This document shows positions 44,832 through 53,984 of a stretch of DNA of 64,000 nucleotides, piece after piece (position 1 is the stretch's first letter; each line of letters opens with the position of its first letter). The position numbers and the translations under genes are program-made. The stretch spans positions 11,080 through 75,079 of the forward strand of contig CAZTZO010000005.1 of assembly GCA_964618075.1 (NCBI GenBank), read 5' to 3'. A model generated the notes under the pieces. The model did no database searches. It had not been told where the DNA came from and saw only the letters and a list, made by a program, of their open reading frames with translations. The DNA comes from CAYTMY01 sp964618075. Its GTDB lineage: Bacteria > Bacillota > Clostridia > Eubacteriales > Anaerofustaceae.

Positions 44832-45983
44832 ATGAAAAAAAGAATTTTAATCAGAATTACAGCGGCAATATTTGCAACACTTCTTATATTCGGAAATATA
44901 AACCTGAAGGCTCAGGCTGCCACAAGAGAAGAGCTGCAGGAGGTTGAAAACAAACTTGCCGAATACAAACAAAATGCCGCTTCACAGACTGAAATTGCCG
45001 ACTTGCTTAATCAACAGCTTCAATTACTCGACCAACAGACAAACGAGACTCAGGCTGCAATAGACAACACGACCGCCCAAATAACACAAACGCAAGCGCA
45101 AATAGATTTGACTCAAAAACAGCTCGATGAAGCTAATGCAAATCTGCTTTCATATCAAAAACAGCTGGAAGAGAGAATGGCTGTCATGTATATGTACGGA
45201 AATACGGGATACCTTGAGGTTCTCTTCGGTTCTCAAAGCTTTTCCGATTTTATAAGCAGAGCAACGGCAATATCATCAATAATCAATTATGATAACGAGA
45301 TAGCTCAAAAGCTTAAGGACACTGAAAAGCTTATTGATGCAAAAAAATCCGAGATAGAAGCAGCCAAAGCATTGCTTGAAACTACATTAGCTCAACAAGT
45401 TGAGGCAAAACAGGCACTTGCCGACCAGGAAGCACAAAAACAAGCAACAATGGCTGAAATAAAAGAAACCGAAGCCTATTGGATGGCGCTTGCCAAACAG
45501 GAGGAAGAAGAAGCCGCTTCTATAAGAAGATTGATAGCAGCTGAATACAGCAATACGGATTTTGCTAATAATTACACAACATTTATATGGCCTATCCCCG
45601 GTGAATATGAAATAACAAGTCCTTTCGGTTGGAGAATACATCCGATATACAATTACTGGAAATATCACAGCGGCGTAGACATCGGTGCGGATTGGAATGA
45701 TCCTATAGTAGCTCCTGCAAACGGGAGAGTAATATTGGCAGAATATTACGGTGGATACGGAAACTGCGTCATTCTTGATTTGGGATGCGATACCAGCGGG
45801 AATCAATACAAAGCTCTTTTCGGTCACATGAATGCATTGAATGTCAGCGAAGGTCAGATAGTAACTCAAGGCGAAGTCATCGGTTATGCCGGAATGACAG
45901 GAACAGCCACGGGAGTGCATCTTCACTTTGAGATAATTATCAATGGCGTAGAGGTTGAACCGTTAAATTACGTACTCAGATAG
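44832..45983 (+). CDS. Murein hydrolase activator/M23 peptidase with long coiled coil (PcsB/EnvC type)
   Basis: A secreted protein of 383 aa. A signal peptide (about 1-29, ending AQA) is followed by about 200 residues of Gln-, Ala- and Glu-rich coiled coil in two helices joined by MYMYGNTGYLEVLFGSQSFSDF, as in the PcsB/CwlO/EnvC group, and a C-terminal LytM domain. The zinc site is intact: YHSGVD (His, Asp) and HLHFE (His). The domain therefore should cut peptide cross-links directly, unlike degenerate EnvC. Placed right after ftsEX, it is the likely hydrolase gated by FtsX. Confidence 0.88.
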   Translation: MKKRILIRITAAIFATLLIFGNINLKAQAATREELQEVENKLAEYKQNAASQTEIADLLNQQLQLLDQQTNETQAAIDNTTAQITQTQAQIDLTQKQLDEANANLLSYQKQLEERMAVMYMYGNTGYLEVLFGSQSFSDFISRATAISSIINYDNEIAQKLKDTEKLIDAKKSEIEAAKALLETTLAQQVEAKQALADQEAQKQATMAEIKETEAYWMALAKQEEEEAASIRRLIAAEYSNTDFANNYTTFIWPIPGEYEITSPFGWRIHPIYNYWKYHSGVDIGADWNDPIVAPANGRVILAEYYGGYGNCVILDLGCDTSGNQYKALFGHMNALNVSEGQIVTQGEVIGYAGMTGTATGVHLHFEIIINGVEVEPLNYVLR

Positions 45984-46023
45984 AAGCATTTACATATTAA
46001 TTTAATATCAATACTTCGCAATT

Positions 46024-46068
46024 AAATAATATACCCATTAAGCTTAAAGCTTAATGGGTATATTATTT
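46024..46068. terminator. Long palindromic bidirectional terminator between the M23 gene and ftsZ
   Basis: Arms of 22 bp around a single central base (left arm AAATAATATACCCATTAAGCTT), a 45-base near-perfect palindrome between convergent genes. It has A and T runs at both ends. Confidence 0.85.
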
Positions 46069-46079
46069 ATAGTATATAT

Positions 46080-47183
46080 TTATCTTCTTTTATCATCTTC
46101 CTCGTCTAAAAATGAAGGCCACATGATTGCGGAATCATTTTCATTGGTGTGATTTGTTGCTGTTGATTTAGGCTGTTCATTTTGCGGGAATATACTGTTT
46201 GCGGCTTTTTGTTTATTTTTTTTATCACTGCTGAAGCCCGTTGCTATGACCGTAACCTTTATAACATCGTCAAGCTCCGAATCTATGTACGCTCCGATTA
46301 TCATATTCGCATCGGGATGCGCCTCCTGTCTGATAACCTCTGCAATTTTTTCGATTTCAAACAAAGTAAGCTGTCCTCCGCCTGTGATATTTAAAAGAAC
46401 CCCGGTAGCTCCGTCAATCGACGTCTCAAGTAACGGACTTTGAATAGCCTGTTTCGCCGCTTCTACAGCCTTGTCTGCACCACTGCCTGAGCCCATTCCC
46501 ATATGAGCCATGCCGGCGTCTTTTATAATGGTTTTAACGTCTGCAAAATCGAGGTTGATAAGTCCGGGTGTTGCAATTAAATCCGTAATACCTTTAACTC
46601 CCATAAGCAAAACATCGTCCGCCATTCTGAAGGCTTCCTTAAAGGTAGTGTTCTGATTTGCCACCTGGAGAAGTCTGTCGTTGGGTATAACGACCAATGC
46701 GTCAACATAGTCTTTTATTAGCTGTATTCCCAAGTCTGAATTGCTTTTTCTTACCTTACCCTCAAATGAAAAAGGTCGTGTAACAACGCCTATAACAAGC
46801 AAGCCCATATCCTTGGCTATTTTAGCTATAATGTGAGATGCGCCTGTTCCCGTACCACCGCCCATACCTGCCGTAACAAAAACTAAATCTGCTCCCTCTA
46901 AAGCAGAACGTATTTCTTCCGAGCTTTCCTCTGCGGAGCGTTCTCCGACCTCAGGGTTTGCGCCTGCTCCCAAGCCTTTTGTTGTCTTCTCACCTATCTG
47001 TATCTTATTATCAGATAATGAAGCCAAGAGTACCTGGCTGTCAGTATTAACAGCATAAAAAGAAACTCCGCTCAAACCGTTTTCTATCATTCTGTTTACA
47101 GCGTTGTTTCCTCCACCGCCTACACCTATTACTTTTATATTTGCTTTACTTGTGATCTGTGGACTTTCAAATTCGTAAGGCAT
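46080..47183 (-). CDS. ftsZ: Cell division protein FtsZ
   Basis: The tubulin-like GTPase of the Z-ring, 367 aa. GVGGGGNNAVNRM is at residues 20-32 and the tubulin signature GGGTGTG near 107-113. The T7 loop region (NLDFADVKTI) is present. The short linker ends in the conserved C-terminal peptide IMWPSFLDEEDDKRR, which binds FtsZ partners. GGAGG lies 6 bases before the ATG. It ends the division cluster on this strand. No ftsA is visible nearby. Confidence 0.96.
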   Translation of the reverse strand: MPYEFESPQITSKANIKVIGVGGGGNNAVNRMIENGLSGVSFYAVNTDSQVLLASLSDNKIQIGEKTTKGLGAGANPEVGERSAEESSEEIRSALEGADLVFVTAGMGGGTGTGASHIIAKIAKDMGLLVIGVVTRPFSFEGKVRKSNSDLGIQLIKDYVDALVVIPNDRLLQVANQNTTFKEAFRMADDVLLMGVKGITDLIATPGLINLDFADVKTIIKDAGMAHMGMGSGSGADKAVEAAKQAIQSPLLETSIDGATGVLLNITGGGQLTLFEIEKIAEVIRQEAHPDANMIIGAYIDSELDDVIKVTVIATGFSSDKKNKQKAANSIFPQNEQPKSTATNHTNENDSAIMWPSFLDEEDDKRR

Positions 47184-47265
47184 TCAATTCCTCCGAGTTA
47201 ATGTTATATGCTAATTTTAATATTATTTTATGGAAAGAACAATAGTTTTTGACTTATTATGTTAT

Positions 47266-48021
47266 TTAATTAACGTTGATTATTTTATAAACAGGCTCAC
47301 TGTCCTCAACAACTTCTATCATTATACTTCTTTTTTCATTCATTAAAAATTCCTTTATAAATTCTTCATTTGCCTGAAATGATGACAAGGCATAAAACTT
47401 TATTACATTTGTGTTTCTTGTATACATATAGTAATATCCGCTTGGTGACACATATATTTCAGAGACCTTTTCAAGCAAGCCCTGAGTCCTTAACCATGTT
47501 GCAACTTCATAAGCGGTCAATACGTTCACGTTTGAATTAATATCGTAAATCTCGGATATATTCAGCTGAATATCCGTTATCCCCGACAAAACAATGCTTT
47601 GTGTATTGTTCAGTTTGTCGGTTTCGCTTAATACCATACCTGTATCGTCAAGACTGTAGTATTTATTTTTAGTAAATATTGTCACAAAAGGTACTCTCTC
47701 GGTAATTATTATTTTTATACTGTTTGGGTACTGTCTGATAACCGAAACATTCTTTACGACCGATATTGTTTTTATGAGATTCTCTGCGTTCTTGGCCTTA
47801 AATGCAAAAATGTTTTCACCCACGGTAATTTTGCATGTTTCCAATACCGTCTCGTTGCTTACAGAATATGCGCCTTCAACTGAAATATTTTTTATGCTGA
47901 AATAATCACTGTTCAAAAAAAATATAATACCGGTGGATATGAGCGCAAACAATAAAAAGGGTACGATAAATGACCTTGATTTTCTTCTTTTTTTTCTTTT
48001 TATCTTTCTTTTTATCCTCAT
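47266..48021 (-). CDS. ftsQ: Cell division protein FtsQ/DivIB
   Basis: A bitopic division protein, 251 aa, that links FtsL to the septal PBP. A strongly basic N-terminus (RIKRKIKRKKRRKSRS) precedes a TM at about 19-37 (FIVPFLLFALISTGIIFFL) and a POTRA domain (FSIKNISVEGAYSVSNETV), then the beta domain. It is divergent, as usual. It overlaps the murA stop by 4 bases. Confidence 0.9.
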   Translation of the reverse strand: MRIKRKIKRKKRRKSRSFIVPFLLFALISTGIIFFLNSDYFSIKNISVEGAYSVSNETVLETCKITVGENIFAFKAKNAENLIKTISVVKNVSVIRQYPNSIKIIITERVPFVTIFTKNKYYSLDDTGMVLSETDKLNNTQSIVLSGITDIQLNISEIYDINSNVNVLTAYEVATWLRTQGLLEKVSEIYVSPSGYYYMYTRNTNVIKFYALSSFQANEEFIKEFLMNEKRSIMIEVVEDSEPVYKIINVN

Positions 48022-49271
48022 TCGCCGTATTGAATATCTGCTCCAAGCCCGCTTAATATTTCAGGCAGATTCTCATAACCCCTTTCAATATAAGAAACAT
48101 TTTCTATACTGCTTTGCCCTTCAGCGCCCAAAGAAGCGATAACAAGCGCCGCTCCACCACGGAGATCCTGTGCATACACCTTTGCGCCGCTCAAGCGTTT
48201 TACACCCTTTACTATGGCAATTCTGCCGTCTATCTTAATATCTGCCTTCATCCTCATAAGCTGGGATATGTATTTATATCGGTTCTCAAATATGGTTTCC
48301 TTGATAATAGAAGTACCATCGGCATATGAGAGCATTGCAATAAATAAAGGCTGCATATCTGTTGGAAATCCCGGATATGGCTGCGTAATGATAGTATCTA
48401 TCGGCTGCATATTTTGAGATGCCGAAGCAACTATTTCCCCACAAGATACTTTCATCTCCAAACCGCTCTCAAGCATTTTTTGATAAGCTACTCGCATACT
48501 ATCTGCATTTGCGCCCCTTATAAGAATCCTACCGCCTGTAACATTTAAGGCACATAAATACGTTGCTAAAACAACTCTGTCTGACATGACTGTATATTCG
48601 CAATTATGGAGAGCTTTTACGCCTTCGATATAAACATTATTTGTCCCTGCGCCGTAAACTCTGGCTCCCATTGAATTTAAATAATTTTGAAGGTCGATAA
48701 TTTCCGGTTCTTTGGCGGCATTCTGTATTGAAGTGACTCCTTTTGTTAATATGCTTGCAAGTATTAGGTTTTCGGTTGCTCCGACGCTTGGATAATTGAG
48801 AGCGACTGTGGCGCTTCTTAACCGGCTTCCATCTACCATTATGTATCCGTGTTCTTCCTCTATAGACGCTCCGAGTGCTTTCAATCCCTGTATATGTATA
48901 TCTATCGGTCGAAGCCCGATCTCGCAACCTCCGGGATAACTGAATTTTGTTTTCTTGAACTTTGAGATAAGAGCACCCATAAGCATCACTGAAGAACGCA
49001 TTTTACTTACAAGATCCTCCGACACCTCACTGTTGTCAAGCGATGAAGAATCTATAATAAGCGTATTGTTCTCGGATTGGATTTTACACCCGATTGACAT
49101 AAGTATTTTTTTCATATTACGCACGTCCTCTATATCGGGCACGTTATGTATCACACTAATGCCTGCATTGAGAACCGATGCCGCCATTATTGGCAATGAT
49201 GCGTTCTTAGAGCCTTGAAGTTGTATTTCACCGTTTAATTCATGTCCGCCGCCTATCAGATATCTACCCAT
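48018..49271 (-). CDS. murA: UDP-N-acetylglucosamine 1-carboxyvinyltransferase
   Basis: The first committed step of peptidoglycan synthesis, adding enolpyruvate to UDP-GlcNAc. It is 417 aa. QGSKNASLPIMAA (catalytic Lys22-type region), the PEP loop with YPGGCEIGLRP whose Cys is the nucleophile (also the fosfomycin target), and FPTDMQPLF are all present, so the enzyme should be fosfomycin-sensitive at this site. It lies between murG and ftsQ. Confidence 0.95.
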   Translation of the reverse strand: MGRYLIGGGHELNGEIQLQGSKNASLPIMAASVLNAGISVIHNVPDIEDVRNMKKILMSIGCKIQSENNTLIIDSSSLDNSEVSEDLVSKMRSSVMLMGALISKFKKTKFSYPGGCEIGLRPIDIHIQGLKALGASIEEEHGYIMVDGSRLRSATVALNYPSVGATENLILASILTKGVTSIQNAAKEPEIIDLQNYLNSMGARVYGAGTNNVYIEGVKALHNCEYTVMSDRVVLATYLCALNVTGGRILIRGANADSMRVAYQKMLESGLEMKVSCGEIVASASQNMQPIDTIITQPYPGFPTDMQPLFIAMLSYADGTSIIKETIFENRYKYISQLMRMKADIKIDGRIAIVKGVKRLSGAKVYAQDLRGGAALVIASLGAEGQSSIENVSYIERGYENLPEILSGLGADIQYGE

Positions 49272-49329
49272 TCTTTCCTCCGAAAATATTACTAATAAAT
49301 AATATTCCCGTAGACAATTAAATGTGATA

Positions 49330-50451
49330 TCAAGGCTTATGTAATTTTAAAACATCCTCTATATTGTCACACAGCAAAGCTGCGGCTTCTCTCCTACCCA
49401 TTTTTCTTGCCTGTTCGGACATTGTTTTCATCATGTCTTCGTTATAAATTATTGATTCGACCGTATCGTATAGTTTTTTTTCATCAAGTTCACAATCCTT
49501 TATCGTTTTAGCCGCATATTTTTTAACGCTTGCATTTGCGTTTATTGTTTGATGATCGTTTGCCGCATGAGGATACGGTATATAAATTGCAGGTATCCCA
49601 AGATAATTGACCTCTGCCATGGTTGTGGCTCCGCTTCTGCATATTATCAAATCAGCAGCATTCATCAATAAAGGCATATTATCGGAATATTTCATTATGC
49701 ACACATTTTTATTGTTGATATTTATCCTTTTATCCGATAATTCGTTCATGACATAATCGTACCATTCTTCGCCTGTTATTAAATAAATAAATACATTCTC
49801 GTTTCCCTTATAACGCTCTATAAGTCCGAGAGTCGCTTCGTCTATACTCTTAGCCCCGAGACTTCCCCCGAAAATAAGCACCATCCTATCTATTTTGTTA
49901 AGCTTGAGAGATTTTCTAGACAATTCCTTCGTATACAATTCGAAATCCTTGCGTACGGGATTGCCCGTAACGACGCAATTATCCTTGCGGTGCATATACT
50001 CCTGTGCCTCGACAAATGACAGACACACTCTGTCTGCATACTTTGACAGAGTTTTTATAGTAAAGCCCGGTATTACGTTTTGTTCCGCTATAAGCGTAGG
50101 CAGCTTCATTAGATGAGCAGTCAATACGCTTGGTCCGCACACATAACCGCCCGTACCGATGACTATATCAGGAGAGAATTCCTTAATTATTTTTCTGCAG
50201 CTTTTCATGCTTCGAAGCAGTTTTTTGACTGTGATCAATTTGTCCTTTAGTCCGAAGAAACGTTCAAACGGCCACAGGTCTATAAGATTTATCTTATATC
50301 CCGCGTTCGGCACGGCTGTATCTTCCATGGAATTATACGTGCCCAAAAACTCAATTTCCCAATCAGGGTATCTGTAATTCAATTCATTTGCTATAGCTAT
50401 TGCGGGATATACATGCCCTCCCGTTCCTCCGGCAGCTATCAAAATTTTCAT
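49330..50451 (-). CDS. murG: UDP-GlcNAc--lipid I N-acetylglucosaminyltransferase
   Basis: Makes lipid II at the cytoplasmic face. It is 373 aa, GT-B fold. GGTGGHVYPAIAIA is at residues 8-21, GTGGYVCGP near 100, EQNVIPG and GGSLGAKSIDEA follow, and the C-terminal CRSGATTMAEVNYLGIPAIYIP is the UDP-GlcNAc site. It follows ftsW by 9 bases. Confidence 0.96.
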   Translation of the reverse strand: MKILIAAGGTGGHVYPAIAIANELNYRYPDWEIEFLGTYNSMEDTAVPNAGYKINLIDLWPFERFFGLKDKLITVKKLLRSMKSCRKIIKEFSPDIVIGTGGYVCGPSVLTAHLMKLPTLIAEQNVIPGFTIKTLSKYADRVCLSFVEAQEYMHRKDNCVVTGNPVRKDFELYTKELSRKSLKLNKIDRMVLIFGGSLGAKSIDEATLGLIERYKGNENVFIYLITGEEWYDYVMNELSDKRININNKNVCIMKYSDNMPLLMNAADLIICRSGATTMAEVNYLGIPAIYIPYPHAANDHQTINANASVKKYAAKTIKDCELDEKKLYDTVESIIYNEDMMKTMSEQARKMGRREAAALLCDNIEDVLKLHKP

Positions 50452-50460
50452 ATCGACCTT

Positions 50461-51597
50461 CTATATTTTGGTTTTAATATTTCTGGATATATTCAGTACT
50501 ATACCCATGGCAAACAACAACGTAATTAACGACGAACCTCCCGAGCTGACGAAAGGTAATACCACACCGGTAGACGGAATAAGGTTCGTGACAACAGCAA
50601 TATTTAAAAATACCTGAATAAAAAGCAATATTGCCATACCTATACAAAACATCCTTGAATATGTGTCAGGTGCGCCGATAGCGACTTTTATAATCATAAA
50701 TATAAGCACAAAATACGCTCCGATCAACGCGATGCATCCCAAAAGCCCAAGCTCCTCACCTATTATTGCGAAAATATAGTCATTTTGAGGCTCAGGCAAA
50801 AAGTTGAGCTTCGCTCTGCCGTTTCCTATACCTACGCCGAATATACCTCCCGAACCGAGCGCCATCAGTGATTGCGCAGGCTGCCATCCGTCACCTAATA
50901 AATCAGAAAACGGATCGAGATATGCCAATAATCTGTCCATTCTCCACTGATTTTGAGATATCATGACAAATACTGCTACGCCGCAAACTCCGATAAGAGA
51001 GAACATATATCCCAAATTTCCGCCCGCAGCAAAATACATTCCTATAATCAGTCCGGCAACAATTATAGCAGTGCTTAATGCCGGTTGCGAATAGATGAGA
51101 ACACACAATATACCGCAAAATGCTGTAAGCATTAAAAAGGTCTTGAGAGTACGTATACTATCCGCCCTTAATTCTGTTTGATTAGACATAAACATTAAAA
51201 CACCGAGCTTTGAAAGCTCCGATGGCTGCATTACCAGATTTCCTATCCTTATCCAACGAACAGCGCCGCCTACTCCTTCACTCTCGGGAAGCAGCATTAC
51301 GATAAACAGCAAGGCAACGGATATTCCCATGATTAAATTGGAATAGACTTTTATATAACGAAAATTAACAAGCGAAACTATATACATTAGGACAAATCCA
51401 ACGAGCAAATATATGAGCTGTTTGCCGACATAATAAAATTCATTGCCCTCAAGCTTTGCATTGTACATGCTCGCAGACCATATCATTATCAATCCGAAAG
51501 CGCAGATAAACACAAGCATTGTAATGATACCCTTATCCATTGGCATTTTTCTTTGCTTGGGAATATCACCCAATATATCAGGTATGTTTCTGAACAT
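50461..51597 (-). CDS. ftsW: Peptidoglycan polymerase FtsW/SpoVE (SEDS family)
   Basis: A SEDS glycan polymerase that works with a class B PBP at the septum. It is 378 aa, about ten TM helices. WIRIGNLVMQPSELSKLG carries the SEDS hallmark (PSELxK). LAYLDPFSDLLGDGWQPAQSLMALGSGGIFGVG and FVSSGGSSLITLLFAMG are further family signatures. FtsW, RodA and SpoVE differ mainly by context; its place in the mur cluster supports FtsW or SpoVE. Confidence 0.92.
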   Translation of the reverse strand: MFRNIPDILGDIPKQRKMPMDKGIITMLVFICAFGLIMIWSASMYNAKLEGNEFYYVGKQLIYLLVGFVLMYIVSLVNFRYIKVYSNLIMGISVALLFIVMLLPESEGVGGAVRWIRIGNLVMQPSELSKLGVLMFMSNQTELRADSIRTLKTFLMLTAFCGILCVLIYSQPALSTAIIVAGLIIGMYFAAGGNLGYMFSLIGVCGVAVFVMISQNQWRMDRLLAYLDPFSDLLGDGWQPAQSLMALGSGGIFGVGIGNGRAKLNFLPEPQNDYIFAIIGEELGLLGCIALIGAYFVLIFMIIKVAIGAPDTYSRMFCIGMAILLFIQVFLNIAVVTNLIPSTGVVLPFVSSGGSSLITLLFAMGIVLNISRNIKTKI

Positions 51598-51609
51598 TTA
51601 ACTACCTTT

Positions 51610-52965
51610 CTACAAAGAGTTTACATAATCTTTAAAGATTTCTCCTCTTTGCTCGAAATTATCAAACATATCCCAGCTTGCACAAGCCGGACTCAGAAGT
51701 ACGCACTCGCCCGTATCGGCGGATTCTCGTGCAAGGTCCATTGCTTCTTTAAATGTATTTGCCTGTGTATAGTTTGTATATCCTTCTTTTTGTGCTGTGT
51801 CGATTATAGTTTCTTTTGTTGCTCCGAAAACGATTATGCGTTTAACCTTCTGCTTTATCAATCGCATGATTTGTGTGAAGTCATTATGCTTGTCATAGCC
51901 TCCCATAATTAGAACGATTGGTTGCTCCATAGCGTTTATAGCTGTAATGCTCGCGTCAGGATTCGTCCCCTTTGAGTCGTTAATGTATTTTACTCCGTTA
52001 ACTTCTCTTACGAATTCAACACGGTGCTCTACAGGTTGAAAGGATTTCAAAGTCGGCAATATCTGTTCTATGGTCAGGTTACATTCCAAACCAGCCAATA
52101 TGGCGCACATCGCATTTGCCATGTTGTGATCGCCTATTAATCGCATTTCACTTTTATGTATTATCTTTCCCATTTCCTTAGAGATAATATACCCGTCCTT
52201 TAAATAAATATCTGCTGTTTCTTCAGAAAGAGAAAAATATTTCACCTTACATTTGGCACGCTTGGCAAGGTCTTTTACTATCTTGTCGTCATAATTGAGT
52301 ATTAGTGTATCCTCATTGTCCATCAGCTTAAATATATTGGCTTTTGCCTCTATATAGTTATCCATGGTCTTGTGACGGTCCAGATGATCGGGAGTGATAT
52401 TTGTTATAACTGCTATTTTCGGCTTCAAGCTTTTATGCATCGAAAGCTGAAAACTGCTTATCTCGAGAACGGCATATGTTGCTTTTGTTGATCTTTGGGC
52501 AAAATCTATAAAAGGAAAACCAATATTACCGCATACATCTGCATCAAATCCCGCATTTTTCAGTATAGCGCCCGTAAGATATGTAGTAGTTGTTTTACCG
52601 TTTGTGCCGGTTATGGCTATAATATTTCCATTAAATTCAGTATTGGCAAATTCTACTTCACTCATTACCTCGATATTATTTTGTTGTGCAACCAAGCATG
52701 GCTTAATATCAGGAGGAACGCCGGGACTTAGTATTACAAGAGAGCATAATTTCACCTCTTCATCCTCAGGCTGTCTTCCCAAAATCATTTTTATATTTGC
52801 TGTGTTTTCAAGCTTCTCTATGCCATAGCCTTCCTTGATAAGTGCGTTATATACTTTTATATCGTTCAAGATGACATTAGCACCTTTTTTTGCCAAATAT
52901 TCAGCAGAGGAAATACCGCTTCTTGCAGCTCCTATTATCAAAACATTCTTATTCTCAAAATCCAT
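51610..52965 (-). CDS. murD: UDP-N-acetylmuramoylalanine--D-glutamate ligase
   Basis: Adds D-Glu to UDP-MurNAc-L-Ala. It is 451 aa from the ATG at 52963-52965, which is preceded by AGGACGG and fits the family start FENKNVLIIGAARSGISSA. ITGTNGKTTTTYLTGAIL is the ATP loop, HLDRHKTMDNYIEAK the metal region, and NDSKGTNPDASI the C-terminal motif. The open frame runs 38 codons upstream inside the mraY end, in sequence unlike MurD. MurT acts on the D-Glu added here. Confidence 0.95.
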   Translation of the reverse strand: MDFENKNVLIIGAARSGISSAEYLAKKGANVILNDIKVYNALIKEGYGIEKLENTANIKMILGRQPEDEEVKLCSLVILSPGVPPDIKPCLVAQQNNIEVMSEVEFANTEFNGNIIAITGTNGKTTTTYLTGAILKNAGFDADVCGNIGFPFIDFAQRSTKATYAVLEISSFQLSMHKSLKPKIAVITNITPDHLDRHKTMDNYIEAKANIFKLMDNEDTLILNYDDKIVKDLAKRAKCKVKYFSLSEETADIYLKDGYIISKEMGKIIHKSEMRLIGDHNMANAMCAILAGLECNLTIEQILPTLKSFQPVEHRVEFVREVNGVKYINDSKGTNPDASITAINAMEQPIVLIMGGYDKHNDFTQIMRLIKQKVKRIIVFGATKETIIDTAQKEGYTNYTQANTFKEAMDLARESADTGECVLLSPACASWDMFDNFEQRGEIFKDYVNSL

Positions 52966-52979
52966 TTTATATTCCGTCC

Positions 52980-53984
52980 TTAATAAAAATAAATGTTTGC
53001 CGCAATAAATGAAACCATAACGCATACCGCAGTAAATACCCAAAACACTATTACAACTCTTGTTTCTTCCCAACCGCAAAGCTCGAAATGGTGATGTATC
53101 GGAGCCATTTTAAATAATCGCTTACCATGAGAGATCTTGAAATAGCCTACCTGAAGAATCACGGAAATAGCTTCTATGACATATATGGCGCCCGCAAGTA
53201 AAATAAATAATTCCGTTTTTGTGAATATTGCAACAACCACAACGGCGGCACCCAGAGCCATTGAACCCGTATCCCCCATAAATACCTTTGCCGGATTAAA
53301 GTTGTAGCATAAAAAGCCAAGACATGCACCTATCACAGAGGAAGCAAATACGCCCATTTCCGTGAACGCCATGTTGGCACTAACGATAAGGAAAAATATC
53401 ATAACTATCAGTGTTACGCCCGACGCCAGACCGTCCAATCCGTCTGTAAGATTGACAGCGTTGGTAACGGCTATAACTGCAAAAATGACGAAGGGTATAA
53501 AGAAAAGTTGCAGATCCCACATTTTGTTCGTAAACGGTATAATAATCTCAGTACCGATAGAAGGATGATACGCTACGTAAACCGCAAGCGCCGCAGCTAC
53601 CGCAAACTGCAAAATGATTTTGTGCTTTGCCTTCATTCCGAGCGATGCCATGGATATACTTTTATCGGACATTATTGAATTTTTCTGTATTACCTTAATA
53701 TAGTCATCAAGAAACCCGATAAGCCCGAATATCAGTGTTATTATCACGGCGAAAATAAGATTGGTTGCGTCCTTTGGACTCATGATTGCCGTTGCGATTA
53801 TAACTCCTCCCAAAATAGCAATACCGCCCATAGTAGGAGTGCCGGCTTTTTTATAGTGACTTTTGGGGCCGAGCTCGCGTTCTGCCTGACCGAATTTTAA
53901 TTTGCGTAAAAATGGCATTAGAAATGGGCAAATACCTGCAACCGCCGCAAAAGAAATGATTGTGGTAATGATTTGTCTGTTCAT
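52980..53984 (-). CDS. mraY: Phospho-N-acetylmuramoyl-pentapeptide-transferase
   Basis: Makes lipid I in the membrane from UDP-MurNAc-pentapeptide and undecaprenyl phosphate. It is 334 aa with about ten TM helices. FLDDYIKVIQKNS holds the DD motif, NLTDGLDGLASG the catalytic Asp, and MGDTGSMALGAA and FKMAPIHHHFELCGWEE (the HHH motif) complete the active site. It starts directly at the murF stop. Confidence 0.96.
   Translation of the reverse strand: MNRQIITTIISFAAVAGICPFLMPFLRKLKFGQAERELGPKSHYKKAGTPTMGGIAILGGVIIATAIMSPKDATNLIFAVIITLIFGLIGFLDDYIKVIQKNSIMSDKSISMASLGMKAKHKIILQFAVAAALAVYVAYHPSIGTEIIIPFTNKMWDLQLFFIPFVIFAVIAVTNAVNLTDGLDGLASGVTLIVMIFFLIVSANMAFTEMGVFASSVIGACLGFLCYNFNPAKVFMGDTGSMALGAAVVVVAIFTKTELFILLAGAIYVIEAISVILQVGYFKISHGKRLFKMAPIHHHFELCGWEETRVVIVFWVFTAVCVMVSFIAANIYFY

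Noticed and set aside
45387..45926. Open frame of 179 codons on the minus strand
   Set aside because: Antisense to the M23 hydrolase gene; low-complexity Cys/Phe/Tyr-rich product, a reading shadow.
46024..46068. 45-base palindrome as a possible replication or recombination site
   Set aside because: Lies between convergent stops, so a bidirectional terminator explains it.
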